DNA of 64,000 bases from a candidate division LCP-89 bacterium B3_LCP (GTDB taxonomy: Bacteria; Electryoneota; B3-LCP). The translations under genes were made by a program, and so were the position numbers. Location of the stretch: contig NJBN01000005.1 in the NCBI GenBank assembly GCA_005223185.1, forward strand, positions 93,091 to 157,090. Direction: 5' to 3'. Below the pieces are notes generated by a model. The model did not search any database. It was not told where the DNA came from and saw only the letters and a program-made list of their open reading frames with translations. Below, piece by piece: positions 1-9,376 of this stretch; within the stretch, counting starts at the first letter, position 1; each line of letters begins with the position of its first letter.

Positions 1-2
1 AC

Positions 3-875
3 GCCAAGCCCTTAGCGGGAACCAGGGACACTGATCAAAGTAAAGTAGCGGTTACTTCCAACTCATGGTTGTGGGGCGTATTGCCGGTGGTAGTCGTGAT
101 ACTTGCGACCTTTATTGGACTGATTGTCGATGGACGCAGCGCCATCGGACCGGTAGCCTCTGCAGTACCGTTGTATATGATTATTTCCGAAGCGAATTCA
201 TTCGCAGTGTTAATGTGGGCGAGCTTTTCAGGGGCTTTAGCAGCAGGAATACTGGGATGCTTTGGTGCGGGATTAAAGCTATCGCAAGCATTAGAAGCGT
301 TCATTAACGGAATTAAAGCGATGACCGCTGCTGCGGTAGTGCTAATATTAGCCTGGTCGATAGGGCATATCTGCCTGGAGATGAAAACGGCGGACTACAT
401 TGTGGACGTCTCCCGAGAAGCGTTATCACCCCATATGATACCGGCGCTCACCTTCATTATATCCGGTTTGATCGCCTTTGCCACCGGAACATCCTGGGGC
501 ACGCTATCGATACTCATGCCGATTGTGGCGCCTATCGCATACAGCTTCCCATTGGAAGCGGGCTTAAGCTTGGAAATGAGTCGTTCCATTATGATCGGTT
601 CGATTGGAGCGGTGCTGGCGGGATCAACTTTCGGTGATCACGCTTCGCCCATCTCGGACACTACAATTATGTCTTCAATGGCATCAGGTGCGGATCATAT
701 AGATCACGTGCGCACGCAGTTTCCTTATGCTCTGACAGCGGCATTGATCGGTCTGCTGATTGGATACATTCCGGCTGGGATGGGCATTTCGCCCTGGTTG
801 AGTCTTCCTGCAGGTGCTATGGCCGTGGTGATTGTTTTGAGGGTACTAGGAAAGCCAACAGAAGAAAAAGGATAG
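3..875 (+). CDS. nhaC: Na+/H+ antiporter, NhaC family (5'-truncated)
   Basis: C-terminal part of an integral inner-membrane antiporter exchanging sodium for protons. The frame is open to the window edge with no stop, so the gene begins upstream; the TTG at 69 is not a credible start. Many hydrophobic segments are present, and the motif FGDHASPISDTTIMSS with the preceding GSIGAVLAGST is the conserved ion-path region of the NhaC (PF03553) family. The protein ends in a short charged tail. A palindromic repeat follows 13 bp downstream, before a converging MFS gene. Family membership is confident; the transported ion (Na+ or a malate/lactate exchange variant) is inferred from family only. Confidence 0.85.
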   Translation, partial: AKPLAGTRDTDQSKVAVTSNSWLWGVLPVVVVILATFIGLIVDGRSAIGPVASAVPLYMIISEANSFAVLMWASFSGALAAGILGCFGAGLKLSQALEAFINGIKAMTAAAVVLILAWSIGHICLEMKTADYIVDVSREALSPHMIPALTFIISGLIAFATGTSWGTLSILMPIVAPIAYSFPLEAGLSLEMSRSIMIGSIGAVLAGSTFGDHASPISDTTIMSSMASGADHIDHVRTQFPYALTAALIGLLIGYIPAGMGISPWLSLPAGAMAVVIVLRVLGKPTEEKG

Positions 876-887
876 GGAGTCTATCGA

Positions 888-928
888 GAATTCAGTCATT
901 CCGGCTTGTCCGGAATCTGGCTGAATTC
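888..928. repeat. Dispersed palindromic repeat, family 1 (copy 1)
   Basis: A 41-bp hairpin-forming element with outer arms GAATTCAG/CTGAATTC and inner arms ATTCCGG/CCGGAAT around CTTGT. A second copy with only two differences lies at 13698-13738. It sits between convergent genes and could also act as a transcription or mRNA end signal. Confidence 0.8.
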
Positions 929-978
929 TATCTTGCTGCATTGCTGGAAAGACTAGAAGAGCAGGAACTCTTGAATAA

Positions 979-2133
979 TCAGGCTTCAAGTTGATTCCGG
1001 AAGGGTGTGATTAAGAGGGTCATTACGCTTAGTAGAATCGGTACGAGTGCGGTTGCAAGAAGAAGATTATATACTCCTATCACCTCACCTAATTTCCCCA
1101 CAGGTCCCATCAGGAGACCGGCAGTTCCCCAGGCTAAACCAATCTGTAAAGCTGAAGCCATAGCTTCTCTGCGGAACATCATCTTCTGCGCCGCGACGAT
1201 TACTGCGGGCGCAGAAGCAAAAATGAAAAACCCTGCCAGAAAGAGTGCTATAAAAGACAGCGTCCCCTCAGTTCTCAAGAATAGGTAGAATAGCGGCGTG
1301 GATACTACAGGCGTCCACAACATCACCCGCCAACGGCCGATTTTGTCCGACAGACTCCCGCACACTAAAACACCCATTGATCCACCAAACTGCAAGGCAA
1401 AGATATAGAAGCTGTACGATTTCAGGCTTAAGCCCATCGTCTCCAGATGAAAGGACATGAAATTCGTAAATATTAGTATGCACACACCGCGCAATATGCT
1501 GGATGAAGTTAGTAGTATAATAGGTGAATAGGGAATTGCAGGAGCACTGTTCTGAAGAGTCCCAACGCTGTCCGTTTTGTTAGTCCCTGAGATACCTCGT
1601 GGACCAAACAATAACCAGATGACGGCTACCAATAAAGCCGGTACTGCTGCGATAGGCATCCAGTGCAAGCCTACAGTCTCTACTAATAAAGCAACAAAGA
1701 CGGGACCCAGGGCAAATCCCGAAGTGCCAGCCGTTACGAAAAAAGCTATGGCTAAACCTTTGCGGCGAACGGTCATATCAGAAGCGACTGCCGTAGCCAT
1801 AGGATGAAAGCAGGAAATTCCCAATCCACCAGCGATGATCACTATTACTAAAACAACCAGGTTCGGCGCTATTCCGATCATGCTGAAGAAGAGACCGGAG
1901 GCGAAAACGCCTCCGACAATGTAACCTCTGTGGGGATGACGGTCGCTCAGCCAGCCCCAGAAAGGCTGAGCTAAAGAAGCCGACAGGGTCACTATGGTAA
2001 CTAAGAAACCGGTCGTCACTAAACTCAGTTCGTGCCTGGCGGCTAAGAGAGGCAAAAGGGGGGCTAAAAACCCCCCATAACTATCGTTGACCAGGTGCGC
2101 AAGTGAATGGATCAGGAAACGGATGCGGTGCAT
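979..2133 (-). CDS. MFS transporter, fosmidomycin-resistance (Fsr)-like
   Basis: A 384-residue inner-membrane exporter of the major facilitator superfamily with about 12 hydrophobic segments in two halves split by a polar loop near residues 190-210. The N-terminus HSLAHLVNDSYGGFLAPLLP and the loop WGWLSDRHPHR are typical of the Fsr subgroup, and a second SDKIGR loop marks the C-terminal half. It starts 3 bp after the stop of the peptidase gene upstream, so it is the last gene of the minus-strand run. The substrate is unknown; Fsr-like proteins are known drug or metabolite exporters. Confidence 0.8.
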   Translation of the reverse strand: MHRIRFLIHSLAHLVNDSYGGFLAPLLPLLAARHELSLVTTGFLVTIVTLSASLAQPFWGWLSDRHPHRGYIVGGVFASGLFFSMIGIAPNLVVLVIVIIAGGLGISCFHPMATAVASDMTVRRKGLAIAFFVTAGTSGFALGPVFVALLVETVGLHWMPIAAVPALLVAVIWLLFGPRGISGTNKTDSVGTLQNSAPAIPYSPIILLTSSSILRGVCILIFTNFMSFHLETMGLSLKSYSFYIFALQFGGSMGVLVCGSLSDKIGRWRVMLWTPVVSTPLFYLFLRTEGTLSFIALFLAGFFIFASAPAVIVAAQKMMFRREAMASALQIGLAWGTAGLLMGPVGKLGEVIGVYNLLLATALVPILLSVMTLLITPFRNQLEA

Positions 2134-2136
2134 ATT

Positions 2137-3285
2137 TTATGCTTTGCCGTGCAGTTGTATCATATTGATTAACAGGTTGGCACAGTTTTCCATGTCCTTA
2201 AAACTGATGTGTTCCTTTACGGTGTGTACGGCTTGCATTCCGGTACCGATGATCAGGCTTTCGATGCCTTTTTCGTTAAATATGTTAGCATCGCTGCCAC
2301 CACCTGATATTTCCGGTTCCATCTCCAAACCAATCGCTTTCCCGGCTTTTTGCGGTAACTGATAGGAAAGACTACTTTCGGGGATACGGAAGGAAATATA
2401 TTCACGCTTGGTTGCTTCTTCGAAATGCGCCTGGATTCTCTTGCCGTCTAATTCAATCCAGGATGAATCAACGGCATCTTGTATAGCTTTACGCATAGCT
2501 GCAACTTGTTCTTCCAGTTTTTTATCGTTATGACTACGCGCCTCACCGCGAAGGATAACCTGTTTAGTCACTATGTTGGTTGCAGTACCACCTTCAATAA
2601 CGCCGATATTAGCTGTAGTTTCAGAATCTATTCTCCCCATAGGCATGTTGTTTATGGCTTTAGCTGCAACCTGAATAGCGGAAATCCCCTGTTCGGGAGC
2701 AAGACCAGCATGAGCTTCATGGCCGAAAATCTCATAACGCATCCGGTAAGCTGCAGGCGCTCCTACGCTAATTTTGCTAACATATTCGGAATCCAAGAAG
2801 TAGCCTCGTTTGGATTTTAGCACGCTGGTATCGAAATTACGCGCACCTAACAAACCCACTTCTTCAGCAACCGTGAACAGTATCTCCAATGCGCCGAAGG
2901 GAAGATCGTTCTCCTTCAACACGTGCAGCATTTCCAATATGGCAGCAATGCCGGATTTGTCATCAGAACCCAGAATGGTATCTCCTGATGAGCGGATTAC
3001 GCCATCATCTTCGACCGGCTTAACACCCTCACCGGGTACGACGGTATCCATATGTGAACAGAAGAGTAACGGTTCGACTTTGCCTTCCAGTGGGCCGGAA
3101 ATCCGCGCTAATAAATTCCCACAGTTTCCGCCGATTTTTTCCGCCGTATCATCCATGGTGATAACAGCGCCTAACCGTTCCAATTTATCCTGTAAGTATT
3201 CAGCGACTTTCTTCTCATCACGCGAATGCGAATCGATCTGTACAAGTTCGAAAAAGAATCGCTTAAGTCGTTGTGAATTGATCAT
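2137..3285 (-). CDS. M20 family metallopeptidase, PepT-like
   Basis: A 382-residue cytoplasmic di-zinc aminopeptidase-type protein. Visible family motifs are the zinc site LLFCSHMDTVVPG, then GSDDKSGIAAILEML with the bridging Asp, TVAEEVGLLGA with the catalytic Glu pair, and the late GGSDANIF and VHTVKEHIS zinc motifs. A dimerisation domain lies between about residues 185 and 290. Length and motif order match the PepT-like subgroup of tripeptidases. The ATG is preceded by AGGAAC. It lies between mtaB and the MFS gene on the same strand. The exact peptide substrate cannot be read from sequence. Confidence 0.85.
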   Translation of the reverse strand: MINSQRLKRFFFELVQIDSHSRDEKKVAEYLQDKLERLGAVITMDDTAEKIGGNCGNLLARISGPLEGKVEPLLFCSHMDTVVPGEGVKPVEDDGVIRSSGDTILGSDDKSGIAAILEMLHVLKENDLPFGALEILFTVAEEVGLLGARNFDTSVLKSKRGYFLDSEYVSKISVGAPAAYRMRYEIFGHEAHAGLAPEQGISAIQVAAKAINNMPMGRIDSETTANIGVIEGGTATNIVTKQVILRGEARSHNDKKLEEQVAAMRKAIQDAVDSSWIELDGKRIQAHFEEATKREYISFRIPESSLSYQLPQKAGKAIGLEMEPEISGGGSDANIFNEKGIESLIIGTGMQAVHTVKEHISFKDMENCANLLINMIQLHGKA

Positions 3286-3328
3286 CTTGTTCCTGGTTTA
3301 ATGTAATTTTATTGGTCTCTATTATTCA

Positions 3329-4582
3329 CTATTGTACGCATAATTCTGATTGCGAAGCTAAGATTTTCGCACTGAAGCGATCATCCGGCGGGACAAAACC
3401 ATCCTGGAAATTCACCGGCAGGTAGTTCGACGTAAGTCCATCCATCTTACCATTGTGCCCATCTCCAATAATGACGATATCCTGCATTTTCCCGGAGTTC
3501 AATTGTGCAAAGCGATCTCTTAATTCATCGTCTATCTTTCGCAGATGTTGAGCTCGCCCGAGTCGTTTCCGCACAGGGACTTGGTTTTGACGATTTGCCG
3601 CCTCAGTTCCGACCCGTTCAGAATATGGAAAAACATGCAGGTAACTGAAAGGTATAGCGCTGATCAGTTCAACGGTTTTTTCAAAATCGTCATCCGTTTC
3701 ACCAGGAAAGCCGGTAATGATATCCGCCCCAACTGAGACATCAGGACAATTTCGTACCAAATTCTCCAAATATCTATATATTTCTTGCGGAAAATTACCC
3801 CTGTTCATGCTATTGACGATTGTCTGGCTACCTGATTGTACAGCAAAATGGAAGTGTCGGCATATTTGCGGCTGTTCCGTACACCATTCGATCAGGTCAG
3901 GGGAAATCAGTTGGGGTTCCAGGGAAGATAGCCGCAGCCGGGAATTTCCGATTTCTTGGACGAGCACCTTAAGCAGATCTGAGAATTGATAATCACCGGC
4001 TAAGTCACGTCCCCAAGAAGCTATATTAGTCCCTGTAAGTACAATTTCAACTGCGCCCTGATCCACCAAACTCTTAAGCGCATCAACGCAAGCATCAAAA
4101 CCCACACTTCGGGAAGATCCGCGAAGATGAGGGACTATGCAGTAAGCGCATTTCTGGTCGCAACCGTTCTGGATGCGCAGCAGCGCTCTGGATCGACCGG
4201 AAGGGATAATTCCATGTGGTGGAAGCAGGTTGCTCCCTATACCCGTGTGAGAACTGGCATTATACCATTCGTCCAATTCGAAGGCAGGCGGAGGTTGATC
4301 GATATAATCAGCTTTAGTGAAGTTATCCCGATTATGACGAGCGCCACATCCGAGTGCAACTATCTTTACATTCGGATTGCTGCGGCGAATTCTATTGATT
4401 TCACCTCTAACCTTCGCCAGCGCTCTTTCGGTAACCGAACAGGTGTTGATAACGCACCAATCCGCTTCCGTCAGGCTTTGGGTCTCTGCAAAGCCCTGCC
4501 TTTCAAGGTACAAACGTAGCGATTGCGTATCGAACTGGTTCTGCTTACAGCCGAGTGTGCGGTAAAGACAAGTTTCTGCCAC
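3329..4582 (-). CDS. mtaB: tRNA t6A37 methylthiotransferase MtaB
   Basis: A 417-residue radical-SAM enzyme that converts t6A to ms2t6A at position 37 of tRNAs reading ANN codons. The N-terminal UPF0004 domain supplies three cluster cysteines (LGCKQNQ, NTCSVTE, ALGCGA). The radical-SAM cluster is CDQKCAYC, and the last 60 residues look like the TRAM RNA-binding domain. The order and the LGCKQN start favour MtaB over MiaB or RimO. The start is GTG, its first base being the last base of the rpsA stop codon (TAGTG), so translation is probably coupled. Confidence 0.88.
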   Translation of the reverse strand: MAETCLYRTLGCKQNQFDTQSLRLYLERQGFAETQSLTEADWCVINTCSVTERALAKVRGEINRIRRSNPNVKIVALGCGARHNRDNFTKADYIDQPPPAFELDEWYNASSHTGIGSNLLPPHGIIPSGRSRALLRIQNGCDQKCAYCIVPHLRGSSRSVGFDACVDALKSLVDQGAVEIVLTGTNIASWGRDLAGDYQFSDLLKVLVQEIGNSRLRLSSLEPQLISPDLIEWCTEQPQICRHFHFAVQSGSQTIVNSMNRGNFPQEIYRYLENLVRNCPDVSVGADIITGFPGETDDDFEKTVELISAIPFSYLHVFPYSERVGTEAANRQNQVPVRKRLGRAQHLRKIDDELRDRFAQLNSGKMQDIVIIGDGHNGKMDGLTSNYLPVNFQDGFVPPDDRFSAKILASQSELCVQ

Positions 4583-7146
4583 TATTCCTTAGGTTTCTCC
4601 TCCTTCTTCTTAGCGGGCTTCTTTACTTTTTTATCTTCAGCCGTGTCTTTCTTAGTACTTTTCGTCTTCTTAGCGGTTGCGGCTTTTTTCTTGGGTTTTG
4701 CCTCCTTGGCGGGTTCATCTCCTTCTTTTGGCTTCTTGGCTGTGGTTTTCTTAGCCTTTTTCGTAGGAGTTTTCGTCTCGGTCTTTGGTTTGGACGTCTT
4801 CTTGACCGCCTTCTTTTCTTTTTTCTCTACAATCTCTTCGGAAGCTTCAGCAGCGGCAGGTTCTTCTTTTAGTTTCTCTTCCGGTTTCTCCTCTTCCTTC
4901 TCTGCTACTGGAGCTACTTCTGGTGCCGGTGTCTCTTTCGCTTTTTCCTCTTCTGAAACCGCTTCGGCTGGCTTTGTATCTTCTTTCTTCTCTTCCTTCA
5001 CCTCAGCCTGTTTTTCATCCACTACTGGCGCTTCTTCAGTTTTTTCTTCTTCTGAAGCTGCTTCCTCTGGTTTTGCATCTTCTTTCTTCTCTTCTTCAGC
5101 AGAGGTCTCTTCGGTAACAGCCGGTTTGGTCTCCTCTTCTGCTTTTACTTCAGTTTCAGGAGTATCAGATTCACTGTCTTCCTTTTGCTCGGCTAGGTAA
5201 GCTTGATAATCAGCTTCATCCGCACGTTTCTGAACATTAGCAGCAGAAACCACAATTTTCTTGTTATCGATATCAAGATCGATAATTTCGACCCTTAAGG
5301 ATTCGCCTTCCTGCAGGGCTCTGCCTTTACCTGTTTCCTTGTCCTTGCCAAAATGTGATACAGGCAGGAAGCTCTCCAGACTCCATTCGAGTCCAATAAT
5401 CGCACCCTTGTCAACAGTACGAACTACAGTTCCATCGATTACAGACCCTGTGGGATATTTCTTCTCGAAGATAATCCAGGGATTCTCCAATGTCTGTTTG
5501 TGCCCTAAGGCGATGCGCCGCTCGTTACGATCAAAGGCAATAATCTGCACGTCAATTTCGTCGCCTTTCTTAACGATCTCACCGGGGTGGCGCACCTTAC
5601 GCGTCCAGGAAAGATCGCTGATATGCACCAAGCCTTCCACGCCCTCTTCCAATTCTATGAAAGCTCCAAAAGGCACTAAGTCGCGCACGATCCCCTTATG
5701 TATCGAATTGACGATATATTTCTGTTCCAATTTTTCCCAGGGATCCTCTTCGGTCTGCTTCAAACCAAGAGAAACCTTTCTGCCTTCGACGTCGATACTC
5801 AGCACTATGATTTCGATTTCCTGTCCGATATTCAGGATTTGAGATGGATGCTTAATATGCTGTGTCCAACTCATTTCACTAATGTGAATGAGACCTTCGA
5901 TGCCATCTTCAAGTTCTATGAAAGCGCCGTATTTGGTTATGGAAACAACTTTACCCATCACCTTTGAATTAACCGGGAAGCGCTCTTCTACTCCTTCCCA
6001 GGGATGCGGCTGAAGTTGTTTTAAACCGACGGATATTCTTTTCCGAACCGGATCAAAATCGAGGATGCGGACTTTCAGGTTCTCGTCATAGCTGACTATT
6101 TCAGACGGATGGTTAACTCTACCCCAGGAAAGATCGGTAATATGGAGTAATCCATCGACGCCACCGAGATCCACAAAAGCGCCGAAATCGGTGATGTTCT
6201 TAACCACGCCTTCCAGTTCCTGACCGATCTGGATTTCACTCAAGATTTTTTCGCGCACATCACGCAGGTTATCTTCAATAAGGACCTTGCGGGAAAGCAC
6301 TATATTCTTGCGGATCTCATTTACTTTGACAATTCTGAAATCGCATGATTCACCGATCCATGAGTCAAAATCGCGTACAGGATGGATATCAATCTGCGAT
6401 CCGGGCAGGAACGCGTCAATGCCCATAACGTCCACGACAATACCGCCCTTAATTCTGCGCATACAACGACCAACGATTGTCTCGCCGCGCTCGTGTACGC
6501 CCATGATGTTCTCCCATATACGAGCGAAATCAGCCCTTTTCTTGGAGAGAACAAGTTGTCCATCCTGATCTTCTATATCTTCAAGATAAACTTCAATTTC
6601 ATCCCCGATATTCAGGTTTTCTCGATCTTCGAACTCCTCGATAGGGACTGTACCTTCGGATTTAAACCCGATGTCGATCGCCACTTCTCTATCGCTGATG
6701 GATACGATTTTCCCTAAGATGATTTCACCCGGTTTAATCTGCTGCATCGTATCTTCATAGAGCTTGGACATGAAGGCGATTTCATCATCGTTGTACTCGA
6801 CTTCTTCCTGAAGGTCGGCAAGCTTGACGACCCGTTCAGGTTCATCGTCAAGTTTATCCTGTGCCGCTATCTCAGTTACGGGTGCCTCCGTTTTTTGATC
6901 CGGGATTTGTTCAGGTTGTTTTTCCGGGGTCGGTTCGGATTCCTGCTTCGGGGTTGGTTCAGGTTGCTTTTCCGGAGTCTGCTCAGATTCCTGTTCTAGA
7001 GTTTGCTCAGGTTGCTGCTCTGGAGTCTGTTCAGGTTGCTTTTCCGGAGTTGGCTCTGCGTCCTGGTCAGAAGTCAGTTCTGGTTTTTCCGTTTCTGACT
7101 GCTTCTGTTCGTTTTCATTTTTTGGGGTTTGATCTTCAGTTGGCAT
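4582..7146 (-). CDS. rpsA: 30S ribosomal protein S1 with long N- and C-terminal extensions
   Basis: An 854-residue protein; typical bacterial S1 is about 550-600. Residues 1-30 are polar and 31-85 are a degenerate Pro/Glu/Gln repeat (TPEKQPEQ-like units). Six S1 RNA-binding domains follow from about 138 to 650; domains 3-5 are the best conserved, with FGAF and LxHISD/E cores. From about 650 the chain becomes Glu/Ala/Lys-rich, then after about 770 strongly Lys/Ala/Pro/Thr-rich, like histone H1-type tails. S1 binds mRNA on the small subunit and promotes initiation. The order cmk-plsC-ispH-rpsA is a recurrent bacterial arrangement. AGAGG lies before the ATG. Confidence 0.9.
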   Translation of the reverse strand: MPTEDQTPKNENEQKQSETEKPELTSDQDAEPTPEKQPEQTPEQQPEQTLEQESEQTPEKQPEPTPKQESEPTPEKQPEQIPDQKTEAPVTEIAAQDKLDDEPERVVKLADLQEEVEYNDDEIAFMSKLYEDTMQQIKPGEIILGKIVSISDREVAIDIGFKSEGTVPIEEFEDRENLNIGDEIEVYLEDIEDQDGQLVLSKKRADFARIWENIMGVHERGETIVGRCMRRIKGGIVVDVMGIDAFLPGSQIDIHPVRDFDSWIGESCDFRIVKVNEIRKNIVLSRKVLIEDNLRDVREKILSEIQIGQELEGVVKNITDFGAFVDLGGVDGLLHITDLSWGRVNHPSEIVSYDENLKVRILDFDPVRKRISVGLKQLQPHPWEGVEERFPVNSKVMGKVVSITKYGAFIELEDGIEGLIHISEMSWTQHIKHPSQILNIGQEIEIIVLSIDVEGRKVSLGLKQTEEDPWEKLEQKYIVNSIHKGIVRDLVPFGAFIELEEGVEGLVHISDLSWTRKVRHPGEIVKKGDEIDVQIIAFDRNERRIALGHKQTLENPWIIFEKKYPTGSVIDGTVVRTVDKGAIIGLEWSLESFLPVSHFGKDKETGKGRALQEGESLRVEIIDLDIDNKKIVVSAANVQKRADEADYQAYLAEQKEDSESDTPETEVKAEEETKPAVTEETSAEEEKKEDAKPEEAASEEEKTEEAPVVDEKQAEVKEEKKEDTKPAEAVSEEEKAKETPAPEVAPVAEKEEEKPEEKLKEEPAAAEASEEIVEKKEKKAVKKTSKPKTETKTPTKKAKKTTAKKPKEGDEPAKEAKPKKKAATAKKTKSTKKDTAEDKKVKKPAKKKEEKPKE

Positions 7147-7184
7147 TCTTCAATACCTCTTTTTGGGTTTTGACTATTAAGGTT

Positions 7185-7213
7185 TGTTTAATACCGGGGA
7201 GATTGATCGTCAA
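7185..7213 (-). promoter_or_regulatory. Putative rpsA promoter
   Basis: TTGACG, 17 bp, TAAACA on the minus strand in the 85-bp gap between ispH and rpsA. It fits the spacing seen upstream of other genes here, but the -10 is weak. Confidence 0.4.
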
Positions 7214-7231
7214 TGACGCCCCTGTTATTAG

Positions 7232-8068
7232 TTACTCGAAATGTGTAGTCACGGCTTGGGCTACCCGTTTCAGCAGCCACATTGGAGTTGAAGCCGATCC
7301 TGATATACCTACTTCATTGAAATTACTAAGCCATTCCCAATCCAACTCCGTTTCATCCTCAACGAAGAACGTACTGGGATTTATCTGGCGGCAAATATTA
7401 AACAACAGCCTCGTATTCGAGCTGTGTCTGCCACCCACAAATATAACTCCGGGATGTTCCGCAGCGAAGTTCGATAGTTCATTTTGCCGGCGATTTACAA
7501 AACTGCAGCGGGAATCAAAAACTTCCAGATTCTGCAAATGATCATGAAGTCTTTCCTGCCATTGTAAAAAAGTCTCCGGCGCTACCGTCGTCTGGGCGAT
7601 CAACAACGTTTGCTGATCGACGTCAAGCGACGGGAAAGCTCCATCTTTATCCACGACTATTGCATCATTGTTGCAGTGTCCCTGCAGGGCGATAACTTCA
7701 GGATGATTCAACTGTCCCACTATGATTATCTGCTTGCCTTCGCTATATGCTTTCTGGATAACTTTCTGTGAACGCATCACCTTGGGACAAGTAGCATCCA
7801 GCCAGTTTACGTCAAGCTCTTTAGCCTTCTGGAAGAAATCGACTTCTTCGCCGTGGGTGCGCACCAGGATAGAACGTCCGTTGGCGTCCTCAAGATCCTG
7901 TATCGACTCCAGACCGAGAGTATAAAGCCTTTGAACTTCTAAACGGTTATGAATCAGTTCGCCTTTTACGGCTAACTCTTCACCGTTACCCAGTGCTTTC
8001 TCTACCAGTTCGATAGCCCGTTGGACGCCACCGCAGAAACCTGCCAGTGGATCAATTATAGCTTTCAC
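7232..8068 (-). CDS. ispH: 4-hydroxy-3-methylbut-2-enyl diphosphate reductase IspH
   Basis: A 278-residue iron-sulfur enzyme for the last step of the MEP isoprenoid pathway, giving IPP and DMAPP from HMBPP. The first cluster cysteine is Cys12 in GFCGGV; the other two are in DATCPKV and SRCSFVNRRQ. Substrate-binding His residues are in LIHNR, RTHGEE and LNHPEV, and the C-terminal GISGSASTP loop corresponds to the usual GxSAgASTP. It starts with GTG one base after the plsC stop. The downstream neighbour is rpsA. Length is slightly short (usual about 290-320) but no core motif is missing. Confidence 0.9.
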   Translation of the reverse strand: MKAIIDPLAGFCGGVQRAIELVEKALGNGEELAVKGELIHNRLEVQRLYTLGLESIQDLEDANGRSILVRTHGEEVDFFQKAKELDVNWLDATCPKVMRSQKVIQKAYSEGKQIIIVGQLNHPEVIALQGHCNNDAIVVDKDGAFPSLDVDQQTLLIAQTTVAPETFLQWQERLHDHLQNLEVFDSRCSFVNRRQNELSNFAAEHPGVIFVGGRHSSNTRLLFNICRQINPSTFFVEDETELDWEWLSNFNEVGISGSASTPMWLLKRVAQAVTTHFE

Positions 8069-8069
8069 T

Positions 8070-8687
8070 TTATATCGGATTCGCCTTCATAGAGGCGATT
8101 ATTTTCATGATTTTATTAGAAAAAGCCTGATACGCTTCGTGTTTTGCCCGTCTGGAATTATCCTGGGGTTCTTCATAAATAATTCGATCACCTACTATGA
8201 TCTCTATTTTATTTCTACCGAACAACTTACGTTCACCGGCATATGTGTTCCGAATACTAATCGGGAAAACGGGCGAATTAGTTTGACTGGCAAGATAGCC
8301 AACTCCACCCAAACCTTGCTGCATTTCGCCATTTCGGCTGCGATGCCCTTCGGGGAACAACACCAGAGCCTGTTCATTTTCCAAAAGTGAAGTCGCTTTA
8401 CGAAGCGCGTCAATATCCATTTTCGATCTTTTTATAGGAATAGCACCTAAGTGCCGTATAAGATACCCCAGCATGGGTACTCTGAATAATTCCTCCTTGG
8501 CAAGATAACGAATTTCCCTTTTAAGCGCAACCCCCACAGCCGGTGGGTCCAGCAAAGACCGGTGGTTAGCCGCGTAGATAGCTCTCCCCTGCATAGGGAT
8601 TTTATCAGCGCCTTTTACTTTAAATCCATAAACAACAACGAAGATTAATCTTGCTAAAAAACGTACGAACCTGTAGGTTAAACGCAT
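8070..8687 (-). CDS. plsC: 1-acyl-sn-glycerol-3-phosphate acyltransferase (PlsC family)
   Basis: A 205-residue membrane-associated acyltransferase of phospholipid synthesis. Acyltransferase motif I is NHRSLLD (HX4D), motif III is FPEGHRSRNG, and motif IV is VFPISI. A hydrophobic N-terminal segment (residues 5-20) would anchor it to the inner membrane. The start overlaps the end of cmk by 10 bases, so it is probably translationally coupled. The acyl donor (ACP or CoA) is not evident from the sequence. Confidence 0.87.
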   Translation of the reverse strand: MRLTYRFVRFLARLIFVVVYGFKVKGADKIPMQGRAIYAANHRSLLDPPAVGVALKREIRYLAKEELFRVPMLGYLIRHLGAIPIKRSKMDIDALRKATSLLENEQALVLFPEGHRSRNGEMQQGLGGVGYLASQTNSPVFPISIRNTYAGERKLFGRNKIEIIVGDRIIYEEPQDNSRRAKHEAYQAFSNKIMKIIASMKANPI

Positions 8688-9376
8688 TTACTCTTAAGCT
8701 CGTTGATTATTATTTCTACTTGTTCCTCAAAATCAAGATCGGTTGTGTCGATGAGCAGGGCATCTTCCGCAATCATCAAGGGGCTGTTATCCCGGCATTT
8801 GTCACGCTGATCTCTATGGTCGATTGACGTCATTACGTCCTGAATCCCTGCGTCTTCACCGGACTGTTTCATGTCACTCTGCCTGCGTCTTCCCCTCTCT
8901 TGAAGATCAGCGGTCAAATAGATTTTAACGTCTGCATCGGGGAACACCACCGTGCCAATATCGCGCCCCTCAACCACAACGCGGCCATCTCTTCCCAGTT
9001 GTCTCTGTTGGGCAACCATCAGATCACGAACTTGTTCCACTTCACAAACGGGGCTTACGGCTTGAGTAACTTTCTTTGAGCGGAGAAAATCGGTAACATC
9101 CTCTCCATCCAAGAATGTGCGTTGTGTGTCTTCCTTAAAAGTAATATCAATCAGCGCTGAAAGGGCAATTTCTCCAATTTCACTGGAATCATTCAGATCA
9201 CAACCTGATCGGACAGCCTTAAGAGCTATAGCTCTATACATCGCACCGGTATCGAAGTACGCGAATCCCAACCTTCTGGCTACTTCACGGGCGGTGGTTG
9301 TCTTTCCTGATCCAGCAGGACCGTCGATAGCGATAACTGCGGCGCAGTGATCACCGATACCCTTGTCAGAGGTCAC
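8678..9376 (-). CDS. cmk: Cytidylate kinase
   Basis: A 232-residue cytoplasmic NMP kinase phosphorylating CMP and dCMP. The P-loop is IDGPAGSGKTTTAREVA, followed by YFDTGAMYRAIAL (nucleotide-binding), VVEGRDIGTVVFPDA and a LID region rich in Arg (RGRRRQSDMK). Length and motif order are standard for bacterial Cmk. It starts with GTG overlapping the stop of the upstream Rossmann-fold gene (GTGA) and runs into plsC. Confidence 0.9.
   Translation of the reverse strand: MTSDKGIGDHCAAVIAIDGPAGSGKTTTAREVARRLGFAYFDTGAMYRAIALKAVRSGCDLNDSSEIGEIALSALIDITFKEDTQRTFLDGEDVTDFLRSKKVTQAVSPVCEVEQVRDLMVAQQRQLGRDGRVVVEGRDIGTVVFPDADVKIYLTADLQERGRRRQSDMKQSGEDAGIQDVMTSIDHRDQRDKCRDNSPLMIAEDALLIDTTDLDFEEQVEIIINELKSKCV

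Noticed and set aside
4523-5200. 225-codon plus-strand frame rich in Ser, Phe and Ala over the rpsA 3' end
   Set aside because: It is the complement of the Glu/Ala/Lys-rich S1 tail; low complexity explains its length. rpsA has domains, a ribosome site and operon context.
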